The translations under genes were made by a program, and so were the position numbers. Under the pieces are notes generated by a model that worked only from the letters and a program-made list of their open reading frames with translations, ran no database searches and was not told where the DNA came from. A stretch of 64,000 nt of DNA from Virgifigura sp964551315 (GTDB taxonomy: Bacteria > Pseudomonadota > Alphaproteobacteria > Dongiales > Dongiaceae). The DNA lies in contig CAZKCM010000002.1 in assembly GCA_964551315.1 (NCBI GenBank), positions 1-64,000 on the forward strand. Direction: 5' to 3'. This document shows positions 15,396-24,893 of this stretch, piece by piece; within the stretch, counting starts at the first letter, position 1; each line of letters starts with the position of its first letter.

Positions 15396-16315
15396 CCGCC
15401 GCAGCCCGGCACCGGACCGGCGAGCCCCGCGCGCCCCTGGCCGCCCGGCGGGCGCGGACCGCATGGTTGTTCCTCCTCCCGATGCTGGCGATCCTGGCCG
15501 CGGTCGCCGGCTGGCCGCTGCTGCGCACCGCCGGTTTCGCCTTCACCGACGCCTATCTCGCCGATCTCGCCGCCGCCCGCTGGGTCGGGTTCGAGAACTT
15601 CGCCTTCGCGCTCACCGATCCCGGCTGGTGGAACGCCGTCTGGAACACGCTGGTGTTCACCGTCCTCACGGTCTCGCTGCAGTTCGCGCTCGGCCTCGTC
15701 ATCGCGCTTGCGTTGAACCAGCGCTTTCGCGGGCGCGGGCCCTTGCGCGCGATCGTTCTGATTCCCTGGGCGGTGCCGACCGTGGTGTCGGCGCAGATGT
15801 GGCGGTGGATGTATCACGACGTCTACGGCGTGGTGAACGACCTGCTGCTGCGGCTCGGGCTGATCGAGGCGCCGGTGGCCTGGCTCGCCGGGGGCGCCAC
15901 GGCGATGGCGGCGGTCGTCATCACCGACGTCTGGAAGGCGACGCCCTTCATGGCACTGCTGCTGCTCGCCGGACTGCAGACGATTCCCGCGCAGCTCTAC
16001 GAGGTCGCGCGGGTCGACGGGGTCGGGCCGATCCGCACCTTCCTGCACATCACCCTGCCGCTGCTGCGGCCGGCGATCGCCGTGGCGCTCATCTTCCGCA
16101 CGCTCGACGCGCTTCGGGTGTTCGACCTCATCTACGTGATGACCAGCAACGCCGAGGCGACCGCGACGGTGTCGGTCTATGCGCGCCAGCAGCTCATCGA
16201 CTTCCAGGATGTCGGCTACGGCTCGGCCGTCTCGATGCTCGTCTTCGTCCTCGTCGGCCTGGTGAGCGTCGCCTATGTCGCCGGGCTGCGGCCCGGCTTT
16301 GCGGTGCGGACATGA
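15389..16315 (+). CDS. Sugar ABC transporter permease (MalF type)
   Basis: A 308-residue permease with six predicted helices. Its ATG lies inside the last codons of the binding-protein gene (ATGGTAG overlap), indicating translational coupling. The EAA loop reads YEVARVDGVGPIRTFLHITLPLL, as in carbohydrate permeases. The N-terminus is Ala/Arg-rich before the first helix AWLFLLPMLAILAAVAGWPL. Confidence 0.9.
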   Translation: MVAAAARHRTGEPRAPLAARRARTAWLFLLPMLAILAAVAGWPLLRTAGFAFTDAYLADLAAARWVGFENFAFALTDPGWWNAVWNTLVFTVLTVSLQFALGLVIALALNQRFRGRGPLRAIVLIPWAVPTVVSAQMWRWMYHDVYGVVNDLLLRLGLIEAPVAWLAGGATAMAAVVITDVWKATPFMALLLLAGLQTIPAQLYEVARVDGVGPIRTFLHITLPLLRPAIAVALIFRTLDALRVFDLIYVMTSNAEATATVSVYARQQLIDFQDVGYGSAVSMLVFVLVGLVSVAYVAGLRPGFAVRT

Positions 16316-17142
16316 AGAAATCCGCCATCGGCCGCTTGGCCTTCGCCCTCCTGATCGCGGCAATCGCCGTCTTCGCCCTGGCGCCCGTCTACTGGGCCGT
16401 GGTCACGTCGCTGGAGACCGGGTCCGCGCTCTTCGAAGTGGACTATCTGCCGCGCGATCCCGCATGGGAGAATTACGCGGCGGTCTTCGAGCGGCAGCCC
16501 TTCGGGCGCAACATCCTCAACTCGGCCCTGGTCGCCGGCGGGACGGTGGCGCTGTCGATGGCCGTGGCGGTGTTCGCCGCCTACGCCCTCTCGCGCGTCG
16601 ATTTTCGCGGGCGCCTGCTGTTGCTTTACACCGTGCTCGGCGTGTCGATGTTCCCGCAGGTCGCCGTCCTTTCGGGCCTGTTCGCGCTCATCAACGGCCT
16701 CGGCCTCTACAACAGCCTGCCCGGCCTCGGAATCAGCTACATGATCTTCACGCTGCCCTTCACGGTCTGGGTGCTCGTCGCCTTCATGCGGGAGCTGCCG
16801 CGCGAGATCGAGGAAGCGGCGATCGCCGACGGGGCCGGCCCCTGGACGATCGTCACGCGCATCTTCCTGCCGCTGATGGCGCCGGCGCTGGTGACCAGCG
16901 GCCTGCTCGCCTTCATCGCCGCCTGGAACGAGTTCCTGTTTGCTCTCACCCTCACCCTGACACAGGAGGCGCGGACCGTGCCGGTGGCGATCGCCCTCAT
17001 CACCGGCGCCAGCCAGTACGAGCTGCCCTGGGGCCGGATCATGGCGGCCTCGGTCATCGTCACGGTGCCGGTGGTGCTCCTGGCGCTCGTCTTCCAGCGG
17101 CGGATCGTCGCCGGCCTCACCGCCGGCGCGGTGCGCGGGTGA
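16312..17142 (+). CDS. Sugar ABC transporter permease (MalG type)
   Basis: A 276-residue permease starting in an ATGA overlap with the preceding gene. It shows the MalG pattern: first helix LAFALLIAAIAVFALAPVYWAV, the EAA loop EEAAIADGAGPWTIVTRIFLPLM, and the AAWNEFLFALTL segment typical of the group. With the MalF-type protein it forms the sugar channel. Confidence 0.92.
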   Translation: MKKSAIGRLAFALLIAAIAVFALAPVYWAVVTSLETGSALFEVDYLPRDPAWENYAAVFERQPFGRNILNSALVAGGTVALSMAVAVFAAYALSRVDFRGRLLLLYTVLGVSMFPQVAVLSGLFALINGLGLYNSLPGLGISYMIFTLPFTVWVLVAFMRELPREIEEAAIADGAGPWTIVTRIFLPLMAPALVTSGLLAFIAAWNEFLFALTLTLTQEARTVPVAIALITGASQYELPWGRIMAASVIVTVPVVLLALVFQRRIVAGLTAGAVRG

Positions 17143-17170
17143 GCGGGAGGGCGACCATGACGGAGGCGGC

Positions 17171-18259
17171 ATGACCGAGGTGGTCCTGCGTGGAATCGAG
17201 AAGGCGTTCGGCCGAACGCCCGCCGTGCGCGGCGTCGATCTCGATGCGCCCTCGGGCGGGCTCACGGTGCTGCTCGGCCCGTCCGGTTGCGGCAAGACCA
17301 CGCTGCTGCGCCTGATCGCCGGGCTGGAGGAGGCCGACGCCGGCGAGATCCGCATCGGCGGGCGCCGCGTCAACGCCCTGCCGCCGCGCGAGCGCGACGT
17401 GGCGATCGTGTTCCAGAGCTACGCGCTCTACCCGCATATGACGGTGTTCCAGAACCTCGCCTTCGCCCTGAAGATGGGCGGCATGGACAAGGCCGCCATC
17501 GCCCGCCGGGTGGCCGAGGTGGCGAAAATGCTGCAGATCGAGGAACTGCTCGATCGCCGACCGCGGGAGCTCTCGGGCGGTCAGCAGCAGCGCGTCGCCA
17601 TGGGCCGCGCCATGGTGCGGCAGCCCAAGGTCTATCTGTTCGACGAGCCGCTCAGCAACCTCGACGCCCGGCTGCGGGCCCAGATGCGGGTCGAGATCAC
17701 GCGGCTTCAGCGCGAGCTCGGCACCACCATGATCTATGTCACCCACGACCAGGTGGAGGCGATGACGCTCGCCGACCACGTGGTGGTGCTCGACCGCGGG
17801 CGGGTGGCGCAGGCGGGGCCGCCGCTCGACATCTACAACGCGCCGGCGAACCTCTTCGTCGCCGGCTTCCTGGGCTCGCCGCCGATGAACCTCTACCCGA
17901 CGCGGGTCCTCGAGCGCCGAGAGGGGACGCTGTCCGTCGCGCTGCCGCGAGGCGCCCGCGTGGCGCTGCGGCCGACCGGCCCGTCACCGGAGGGCGGCGC
18001 GACGGTGACGCTCGGCATCCGGCCGGAACATTTGCAGCTCGGCGCGCAAGCGCCGCCGGAGGACGGCGCGACGCTGGAGGCCGCCGTCACGCGGGTGGAG
18101 CGCCTCGGCGCGCAGTCCCATGTCGCTCTTTCCTGCGAGGACATGGAACTCGTCGCCGTGGCGGATGGCGAAGCGCGCATCTCGGCCGGCGAGCGCCTGC
18201 GCGTCCATCTGCCGGCCCGGCGCTGCCGCCTCTTCGATGCTGAAGGACAGGCGGTCTGA
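17171..18259 (+). CDS. Sugar ABC transporter ATPase (UgpC/MalK type)
   Basis: A 362-residue ATPase. Residues 1-235 are the nucleotide-binding domain with Walker A GPSGCGKTT, signature LSGGQQQR and Walker B YLFDEPLSNLD. The remainder is the OB-fold TOBE domain (VTLGIRPEHL) typical of MalK/UgpC proteins that energise sugar uptake. It starts 28 bases after the second permease. A five-codon Met-Thr-Glu-Ala-Ala reading from 17157 precedes it and is ignored. Confidence 0.93.
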   Translation: MTEVVLRGIEKAFGRTPAVRGVDLDAPSGGLTVLLGPSGCGKTTLLRLIAGLEEADAGEIRIGGRRVNALPPRERDVAIVFQSYALYPHMTVFQNLAFALKMGGMDKAAIARRVAEVAKMLQIEELLDRRPRELSGGQQQRVAMGRAMVRQPKVYLFDEPLSNLDARLRAQMRVEITRLQRELGTTMIYVTHDQVEAMTLADHVVVLDRGRVAQAGPPLDIYNAPANLFVAGFLGSPPMNLYPTRVLERREGTLSVALPRGARVALRPTGPSPEGGATVTLGIRPEHLQLGAQAPPEDGATLEAAVTRVERLGAQSHVALSCEDMELVAVADGEARISAGERLRVHLPARRCRLFDAEGQAV

Positions 18260-18350
18260 CGGCCGGCTCCGTCCGTGCAAAAGGCATTGCGGCGGCGGCG
18301 ACTTCGTGGATTGATCTTCTGGTCGCCTCCGTCCGTCCGGGAAACACCCC

Positions 18351-18980
18351 ATGTCCGTCGACCATTGGCTCGCCTTCGCCGCCGCCTCCGCCGTCCTCGT
18401 CGCGATCCCGGGGCCGACCGTGCTGCTCGTCGTGTCCTATGCGCTCGCGCAGGGGCGGCGCTCGGCTTGGGCCACGGTCGCCGGCGTGGCGCTCGGCGAT
18501 TTTACGGCGATGACCGCCTCGATGCTCGGCCTCGGCGTGCTGCTGGCCGCGTCGGCCGCCGCCTTCACGGTGCTGAAGTGGATCGGCGCGCTCTATCTCG
18601 TCTATCTGGGCATCCGGCTCTGGCGCGCTCCGGTTTCGGCGGAGGGCATGGCGACCGCCGCGGTCGAGACCAGGGTCGACCGCATGTTCTTCCACGCCTA
18701 TGCGGTGACGGCCCTCAACCCGAAGAGCATCGTGTTCTTTGTGGCCTTTCTGCCGCAGTTCCTCGACGCCGCGGTGCCGGTTCTGCCGCAGATGGCGGTC
18801 TTCGAGGCGACCTTCCTCGTGCTGGCGAGCCTGAACGCGTTCGCCTACGCGCTCATGGCCTCGGCCGCCCGCCGTGCGATCCGCAGGCCGGCCGTGCAGC
18901 GGGCGGTGAACCGGATCGGCGGCTCGCTGCTGATCGGCGCGGGTGCGCTGACGGCGGCGTGGCGGCGGGCGGCGGCCTGA
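18351..18980 (+). CDS. LysE/RhtB family amino-acid exporter
   Basis: A 209-residue inner-membrane protein with about six helices. It has the family start WLAFAAASAVLVAIPGPTVLLVVSYAL and the AVTALNPKSIVFFVAFLPQFLD motif. Such proteins export amino acids or homoserine-lactone-like compounds. It stands 90 bases after the sugar ATPase and converges with the FtsX-type gene 13 bases away. Confidence 0.9.
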   Translation: MSVDHWLAFAAASAVLVAIPGPTVLLVVSYALAQGRRSAWATVAGVALGDFTAMTASMLGLGVLLAASAAAFTVLKWIGALYLVYLGIRLWRAPVSAEGMATAAVETRVDRMFFHAYAVTALNPKSIVFFVAFLPQFLDAAVPVLPQMAVFEATFLVLASLNAFAYALMASAARRAIRRPAVQRAVNRIGGSLLIGAGALTAAWRRAAA

Positions 18981-18993
18981 GGCGGCAGGCCTG

Positions 18994-21567
18994 CTATTCG
19001 TTCCTTAGCAGCGGCGCGGCCTTGGCGCCGAGGGCCCGCCAGACGCCGAGGAAGCCGAGCCCCAGCGTGATCGCCGTGCCGAGCAGCGCCGTGGCGACGA
19101 CCACGCCCGGCAGGAACACCCACTCGCCGTCCCGCATCGCCTGGGTCAGGAAGAAATAGGCGGCGGCGGTGCCGATTGCCGCGGCCAGCGCCGCGGTGAC
19201 GAGGCCGAGCAGCCCGTACTCCAACAGGAAGGCGCGGGCGACGTCGCGCCGCGTGGCGCCCAGTACCTTCAGCACCACGGCGTCGTAGACGCGGCGGCGA
19301 TGGCCTGCCGCGATCGCTCCCGCGAGCACGAGGACGCCGGCGGCGAGGGTGATCGCCGCCGTGGCGCGGATCGCATCGCCGACCGCGGAGAGGATGCGGC
19401 CAACGGCTTCCAGCGCCTCCTTGACGCGGATGGCCGAGACGTTCGCGAAGGCGTCCGCGACCGCCCGCTGCAGGGCCAGCTCCGCCTCCGGCTCGGCCCG
19501 CACCGTGGCGATGTGGGTCTGCGGCGCGCTTTCGAGGAGGCCCGGCGAGAAGACCATGACGAAGTTGATGGTCAGCGTCGACCAGTCGAGCTCGCGCAGA
19601 TTGGCGATGGTGCCGGTAATCTCTCGTCCCAGGACGTTGACGGTGATCGTGTCGCCGATCGTGAGGCCGAAGGCGCGCGCGATCTCCGCCTCGAGCGAGA
19701 TCAGCGGCGGGCCGTCGTAATCGGCGGGCCACCACTCGCCGGCGACGAGGCGGCTGCCCTCCGGCACGGTGGCGGACCAGGTGATGCCGCGGTCGCCCCG
19801 CAGCACCCAGGCGGCGTCCGGCGGCGGGGTTACCTCCGCCGCGGGCACGCCGTCCAGGGCGGTGATCCGGCCGCGCAGCATGGGCACCCGGCGCAGGTCG
19901 CTCACGCCCGGCTGGCTCGCGACCAGCGCCTCGAACGCCTCGACCTGCTGCGGCTGGATGTCGATGAAGTAGAAGGACGGCGCCTGTTCCGGCATCGTCT
20001 CGCCGATCTGGTGCTTCAGATTGCCCTCGATCAAGGCGACGGCCACGAGCACCGTCAGCCCGAGGCCGAGCGACAGCACGACGCTGACGGTCGGCGCCCC
20101 CGGCCGGTAGAGGTTGGCGAGCGCGAGCCGCAGCGCCGCGGACCGGCGTCCCCTGCCTGATTCGCCGCTGACCTCGTTGGCGCGCCGCGCCGCCGCCCGG
20201 ATGGCGAGCCCGGCCAGGCGGAAGATCAGCAGCGCCACCGCCGCGCCGAGGACGAACCAGGCGGCGAGCCCCCGATCGGTCGCCGTGGCCACCGCCAGCC
20301 CGGCGAGCGCCAGCCCGGCCAGGCCGACCGCGGCGAGATCCGGCCAGCGGGGCCAAGCTCGGGCCGGGCTGACGAGGTTGCGGAACAGGCTCGCCGCCGG
20401 AACGTCGCGGGCGCGCGCGAGCGGCCAGAGCGAGAAGCCCAGCGCCGTCAGCAGACCGAAGGCGGCGGCGAGGAGCAGCGGCCCCGGATAGGGGCCGAGC
20501 CGGGCCGTGATGCCGAGCCGTTCGCTCAACAGGCCGGCGACGCCGAGAGGCGCCAGGGCGCCGACCACGAGGCCGAGCGCGATGCCGCCCAACGCCAGAA
20601 ACAGGATCTGCGCCAGATAGAGCCGAAAGACCAGGCCGCCGGGCGCGCCCAGGCATTTCAGGGTCGCGACCGTCGCCGTCTTGCTTTCGAGGTAGCTGCG
20701 CACGGCGTTGCTGACGCCGACGCCGCCGACGAGCAGGGCACTCAGCCCCACCAGGGTCAGGAACAGGGAGGTGCGATCGACGAAGCGCTGGACGCCGGGC
20801 GCGGCCTCGGTAAGGCCGCGGATCCGCCAACCGGCATTGGGAAACCGCTCGTTCAGGGCCGCGGTGACCGTGTCCGCGGAGGCGTCCGCCGGCAGCTTCA
20901 GGCGGTAGTGGTATTCGATGAGGCTGCCCGGTTGCATCAGCCCGGTCTCCGCGAGGCCGTCAAGGGAGAGCATCAGCCGCGGTCCCAGGCTGAAGACGTC
21001 GGCGCCGCGGTCGGGTTCGCTCTCGATCAGCGCGCGCAGCTCGTAATCCGCCTCGCCGACCCGGACCCGGTCGCCGAGCGCCAGACCCAGCCGCTCGGCC
21101 AAGCCGACATCGGCCGCGGCGCCCCAGACGCCGCCGCGGAACGCCAGGACTTCGGCGAGCGGCCGGTCGGGCGCCAACCGCACGGTGCCGTAGAGCGGGT
21201 AGGCCCGATCGACGGCCTTGAGCTCGACGAGCACCGTCCGCGACCCGTCGTCGCTGCGTGCCGGCCGCGCCATCGCGCGCATCTCGCGGGTTTCGGACAG
21301 GGTACCCGCCTCCATCAGGAACGTCTGCTGCTCCGCCGTGGCCGGCCGGTACAACAGCCGCAGCGCGAGGTCGCCGCCGAGCAGCACCCGCGCGTCGGCG
21401 GCGATTCCGGCAGTCACCGACGATGCCACGGACCCCACCCCGGCGATCGCTGCGACCCCGAGCGCCAGGCAAGCGAGGAAGATCCGGAAGCCCTTGAGAC
21501 CGCCGCGCAGTTCGCGCCGGGCGAGCCGCAGCGGCAGCGTCCAGGGCGCGCGGGCCGGCTCAGCCAT
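18994..21567 (-). CDS. FtsX-like ABC transporter permease (YbbP type)
   Basis: An 857-residue permease with the FtsX/MacB layout duplicated: an N-terminal helix (GFRIFLACLALGVAAIAGVGSVA), a large periplasmic domain, a central block of helices and a second periplasmic domain followed by three C-terminal helices. The start at 21567 is in an ATGGCTGA overlap with the ATPase gene; the frame has an earlier ATG at 21591. With the ATPase and the TesA-like esterase nearby this reproduces the E. coli ybbA-ybbP-tesA neighbourhood. The likely role is envelope lipid or lipoprotein extraction; the substrate is unproven. Confidence 0.9.
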   Translation of the reverse strand: MAEPARAPWTLPLRLARRELRGGLKGFRIFLACLALGVAAIAGVGSVASSVTAGIAADARVLLGGDLALRLLYRPATAEQQTFLMEAGTLSETREMRAMARPARSDDGSRTVLVELKAVDRAYPLYGTVRLAPDRPLAEVLAFRGGVWGAAADVGLAERLGLALGDRVRVGEADYELRALIESEPDRGADVFSLGPRLMLSLDGLAETGLMQPGSLIEYHYRLKLPADASADTVTAALNERFPNAGWRIRGLTEAAPGVQRFVDRTSLFLTLVGLSALLVGGVGVSNAVRSYLESKTATVATLKCLGAPGGLVFRLYLAQILFLALGGIALGLVVGALAPLGVAGLLSERLGITARLGPYPGPLLLAAAFGLLTALGFSLWPLARARDVPAASLFRNLVSPARAWPRWPDLAAVGLAGLALAGLAVATATDRGLAAWFVLGAAVALLIFRLAGLAIRAAARRANEVSGESGRGRRSAALRLALANLYRPGAPTVSVVLSLGLGLTVLVAVALIEGNLKHQIGETMPEQAPSFYFIDIQPQQVEAFEALVASQPGVSDLRRVPMLRGRITALDGVPAAEVTPPPDAAWVLRGDRGITWSATVPEGSRLVAGEWWPADYDGPPLISLEAEIARAFGLTIGDTITVNVLGREITGTIANLRELDWSTLTINFVMVFSPGLLESAPQTHIATVRAEPEAELALQRAVADAFANVSAIRVKEALEAVGRILSAVGDAIRATAAITLAAGVLVLAGAIAAGHRRRVYDAVVLKVLGATRRDVARAFLLEYGLLGLVTAALAAAIGTAAAYFFLTQAMRDGEWVFLPGVVVATALLGTAITLGLGFLGVWRALGAKAAPLLRNE

Positions 21568-22297
21568 CGGTGCGGGCATCCGCGTCGGCATTCACCTCCG
21601 CCCCGAGGCCCGGCGGGATGCGGCCGCCGCCTCGTCCGTCGTCGGCGATGCGGCCGTCGATCAGCTTGACCGTGCGGCTGCATCGGGCGGCCAGGGCGGG
21701 ATCATGGGTGATGAGCAGCAGAGTCGTTCCGCGGCGCGCCCGCAGATCGAACATCAGGTCGATGATCTGCCGGCCGGTCTCTCCGTCGAGATTGCCGGTC
21801 GGCTCGTCGGCCAGCAGCAGCTGCGGCTCGATCGCGAAGGCGCGGGCCAGCGCGGTCCGCTGCTGCTCGCCGCCGGAGAGCTGCCCCGGGTAGTGGTCCA
21901 GCCGATGGCCCAGGCCGACGGCCTTCAGCTCCGCCTCGGCCCGCGCGAACGCGTCGCGGCGGCCGGCGAACTCCAGCGGCACGGCGACGTTCTCCAGCGC
22001 GGTCATCGTTGGGATCAGGTGGAAGGCCTGGAAGACGATGCCGATCCGGTCGCGGCGGAACAGGGCGAGCGCGTCCTCGCCGAGCGCCGCGAGCGCCGTG
22101 CCGGCGACTTTCACCGTGCCGGCCGTCGGCCGCTCCAGGCCGGCGATCACCATCATCATCGTCGACTTGCCCGAACCCGAGGGACCGACGACGCTCACCG
22201 TCTCGCCGGTCGCGACCGTCAGGTCGATCCCGCGCAGGATGTTGACCTCGCCGGCGGCGCTCGCCAGTTTTAGGTGGACATTTTCGAGACGGATCAT
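21560..22297 (-). CDS. ABC transporter ATPase (YbbA/LolD type)
   Basis: A 245-residue ATPase beginning MIRLENVHLKL, with Walker A GPSGSGKST, signature LSGGEQQR, Walker B LLLADEPTGNLD and the H-loop THD. The GNLD after Walker B is the mark of the LolD/MacB/YbbA group, which works with FtsX-like permeases by mechanotransmission. An ATG at 22333 would add 12 residues, but it leaves no promoter space with the divergent gene. Confidence 0.9.
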   Translation of the reverse strand: MIRLENVHLKLASAAGEVNILRGIDLTVATGETVSVVGPSGSGKSTMMMVIAGLERPTAGTVKVAGTALAALGEDALALFRRDRIGIVFQAFHLIPTMTALENVAVPLEFAGRRDAFARAEAELKAVGLGHRLDHYPGQLSGGEQQRTALARAFAIEPQLLLADEPTGNLDGETGRQIIDLMFDLRARRGTTLLLITHDPALAARCSRTVKLIDGRIADDGRGGGRIPPGLGAEVNADADARTDG

Positions 22298-22403
22298 CGC
22301 AGGGGCGGCTTCGCCGCCCGGATCATCGAACATGCAGCAAATGCCTCTTCGATCGTCGGCCGGCAGGCCGGGCAGGGCTGGAACGCAACTTACGCGATAT
22401 GGC

Positions 22404-23084
22404 GTGCGCCGCGGCGCTGTCAACGTTGCGGCGGCTCAGGTTCTGCTTCTGTTCCTGCTTCTCGCGGCGGCAATGCCGGCGGCCGGCGCCGATCCGGTCC
22501 GTATCCTCGCCTTCGGCGACAGCCTGACCGCCGGCTATGGCCTGCCCGAGGCGGAAGGGTTCCCGGCCCAGCTCGAAGCCGCCTTGGCCGCGGCCGGGGT
22601 CGAGGCGGAGGTGATCAACGGCGGCGTGTCCGGCGACACCACGGCCGGAGGGCTGGCGCGGCTGGACTGGGCTCTCGCCGACGATCCGGACGTCGTCATC
22701 CTCGAGCTCGGCGCCAATGACGGGCTGCGCGGCCTCCGGCCGGCGGAGACGAGGGCCAATCTCGACGCGATCCTGACGCGCCTCGGCGAGGAGGGCATCG
22801 CCGTCCTGCTCGCCGGAATGCTGGCGCCGCCCAATCTCGGCCGCGAGTTCGGCGAGGCCTTCAATGCCATGTTCCCGGCCCTGGCGGAGGAACACGGCGT
22901 CGCGTTCTATCCCTTCTTTCTCGATGGCGTGGCCACCGATCCGGCCCTGAACCAGCCGGACGGAATCCATCCGAACGCCGCCGGCGTCGCCGTGATCGTC
23001 GAGCGGATCCTGCCGCATCTCCTGGCGGTCATCGAGGATCTCGACCGTCCGGCAGCCGAGACCGCGGCCGGCAAGCAGGGATAG
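22404..23084 (+). CDS. TesA-like SGNH arylesterase/lysophospholipase
   Basis: A 226-residue periplasmic esterase. From the GTG at 22404 the protein has a clean signal peptide (basic start, VLLLFLLLAAAMPAAGA). The SGNH blocks follow: block I FGDSLTAGYG with Ser40, block III ELGANDGLRG, and block V DGIHPN with the catalytic Asp/His. An ATG at 22332 in frame would add 24 residues to the signal. No clear ribosome binding site decides between them; the shorter form resembles family length. It is divergent from the ybbA-like gene. Confidence 0.88.
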   Translation: MRRGAVNVAAAQVLLLFLLLAAAMPAAGADPVRILAFGDSLTAGYGLPEAEGFPAQLEAALAAAGVEAEVINGGVSGDTTAGGLARLDWALADDPDVVILELGANDGLRGLRPAETRANLDAILTRLGEEGIAVLLAGMLAPPNLGREFGEAFNAMFPALAEEHGVAFYPFFLDGVATDPALNQPDGIHPNAAGVAVIVERILPHLLAVIEDLDRPAAETAAGKQG

Positions 23085-23087
23085 GCG

Positions 23088-23120
23088 AAGCCCCGGCCTC
23101 TCCGGACGGGAGGGGCTTTC
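23088..23120 (+). terminator. Intrinsic terminator after the TesA-like gene
   Basis: AAGCCCC at 23088-23094 pairs with GGGGCTT at 23112-23118, with additional pairing inward (CCTC/GAGG-like), followed by TTTCTG. It begins four bases after the stop codon. Confidence 0.65.
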
Positions 23121-23220
23121 TGTTCGCTGCCTTTCCGGCTATATCCCCTGAATCTTGCCTGCCTCGGCCGCCGCGTCCGCGGCGGCTTGTCCATGCACTC
23201 GAACGCGCGGGGAGTTGAGG

Positions 23221-24264
23221 ATGGAGTATCGCCGTCTCGGCCGAACCGATCTGCGGGTCAGCGCCGTGGCGCTCGGCACGATGACCTGGGGCGAGCAGAA
23301 CACCGAGGCCGACGGTCACCGGCAGATGGATTACGCCCTCGACCACGGCGTCAATTTCTGGGACACGGCGGAGATGTATCCCGTGCCGACACGCGCGGAG
23401 ACCTACGGCCGCACCGAGGAGATCATCGGAAGCTGGCTCAGCAAGCGCGGCGGGCGCGACCGGATCGTTCTGGCGACGAAGGTTGTGGGGCCGGACGACG
23501 ATCGCTTCCCCTACATCCGCGACGGGGCGCCGCGGCTCGACCGCCGCAACATCACCGCGGCGCTCGACGCCAGCCTGCGGCGGCTGCGCACCGATTACGT
23601 CGACCTCTACCAGTTGCATTGGCCGGAGCGCGATACCAATTACTTTGGCCGATTGGGCTATGACGGGACCGACGGGGCGGACGGCGTCCCGCTCGAGGAG
23701 ACGCTGGACGCGCTGGCCGGTCTGGTGAAGAGCGGCAAGGTGCGGCATGTCGGCCTGTCGAACGAGACGGCCTGGGGCACGATGCGGTTCCTCGCGCTGT
23801 CGGACGCCGGCCGCGGGCCCCGCATGGTCAGCATCCAGAATCCCTACAGCCTGCTGAACCGCAGCTTCGAGGTGGGGCTGGCCGAAGTGGCGATGCGCGA
23901 GGAGTGCGGGCTGCTCGCCTATTCTCCACTGGGGATGGGGGTGCTCTCGGGCAAGTATCTCGATGGAACGGCGTCGCCGCAGGCGCGGCTGACCCGGTTC
24001 CCGCAGTACCGGCGCTATCGCGGGCCGCAGGCGGACGCCGCGACGGCGGCCTATGTCGCGCTCGCCCGCGAGCACGGCCTCGACCCGGCGCAGATGGCGC
24101 TCGCCTTCGTTCACAGCCGGCCCTTCGTCACCAGCACGATCGTCGGGGCGACGAACCTCGACCAGCTGGCGGCGAACATCGCCAGCATCGAGGTCCGGCT
24201 GAGCCAGGAGGTTCTGGACGGGATCGAGGCGATCCATCGCGTCTATACTTTTCCCTGTCCGTGA
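23221..24264 (+). CDS. tas: Aldo/keto reductase, Tas family
   Basis: A 347-residue NADPH-dependent oxidoreductase of the aldo/keto reductase superfamily, close in length and sequence pattern to E. coli Tas (346 residues). It starts MEYRRLGRTDLRVSAVALGTMTWGEQN behind GGGGAGTTGAGG. The catalytic Asp/Tyr segment is DTAEMYP, with the Lys in VLATKVVGP and the His in YQLHWPERDTNYFG. The C-terminal part shows the cofactor-binding STIVGATNLDQL. The physiological substrate is unknown. Confidence 0.9.
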   Translation: MEYRRLGRTDLRVSAVALGTMTWGEQNTEADGHRQMDYALDHGVNFWDTAEMYPVPTRAETYGRTEEIIGSWLSKRGGRDRIVLATKVVGPDDDRFPYIRDGAPRLDRRNITAALDASLRRLRTDYVDLYQLHWPERDTNYFGRLGYDGTDGADGVPLEETLDALAGLVKSGKVRHVGLSNETAWGTMRFLALSDAGRGPRMVSIQNPYSLLNRSFEVGLAEVAMREECGLLAYSPLGMGVLSGKYLDGTASPQARLTRFPQYRRYRGPQADAATAAYVALAREHGLDPAQMALAFVHSRPFVTSTIVGATNLDQLAANIASIEVRLSQEVLDGIEAIHRVYTFPCP

Positions 24265-24336
24265 CCGATCCTCAGGCCGCGGACCTGTCCGCGGTGCCCC
24301 AAATCCGGCATTCCGTATCTTGAGAGGGAGTCCGCC

Positions 24337-24876
24337 ATGCGCCTGTTTGTCGCCCTCCCGCTTCCCGAAAACATCCGCTGGCAGCTGACGCTGCTCTGCT
24401 CGGGCCTGCCTGATGTCCGTTGGGTGCCGCCGGAGAACTTTCACCTCACGCTCCGTTTTCTGGGAGAGGTGGACGGCGGCGTCATGCAGGACGTCGATGC
24501 CGGCCTGGCCGGGGTCCGGGCGCCGGGCTTCGACCTTCAGCTCACCGGCATCGGCATTTTCGGCGGCGACAAGGTTCGGTCGCTTTGGGTCGGCGTCGAG
24601 CGCGAGCCGGCCTTGCACCACCTGCGCGACAAGGTCGAATCGGCGGTGGTCCGGGCCGGCCTGGAGCCGGAGCGGCAGAAGTTCACGCCGCATGTGACGC
24701 TCGCCCGCGCAAAGGGCGCGAAGCTGCCGAAGCTGCCGGAGTTCCTGTCGCGGCACAACTTGTTCCGCAGCGACCCGTTTCCGGTGACGCATTTCACGCT
24801 CTACTCCAGCTTTCTGAGCCATAACGGTCCAATCTACCGGGCTGAGAGAAGCTATTCGCTGAGCGACCACCGGTGA
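24337..24876 (+). CDS. thpR: RNA 2',3'-cyclic phosphodiesterase (ThpR)
   Basis: A 179-residue member of the 2H phosphoesterase family, which opens 2',3'-cyclic phosphate ends of RNA. Both catalytic tetrapeptides are present: HLTL at residues 36-39 and HVTL at 119-122. An AGAGGGAG site precedes the ATG. The next gene, cobB, begins at or just after its stop, so these are cotranscribed. Confidence 0.92.
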   Translation: MRLFVALPLPENIRWQLTLLCSGLPDVRWVPPENFHLTLRFLGEVDGGVMQDVDAGLAGVRAPGFDLQLTGIGIFGGDKVRSLWVGVEREPALHHLRDKVESAVVRAGLEPERQKFTPHVTLARAKGAKLPKLPEFLSRHNLFRSDPFPVTHFTLYSSFLSHNGPIYRAERSYSLSDHR

Positions 24877-24893
24877 CGGAGAGGGCCGCGCGC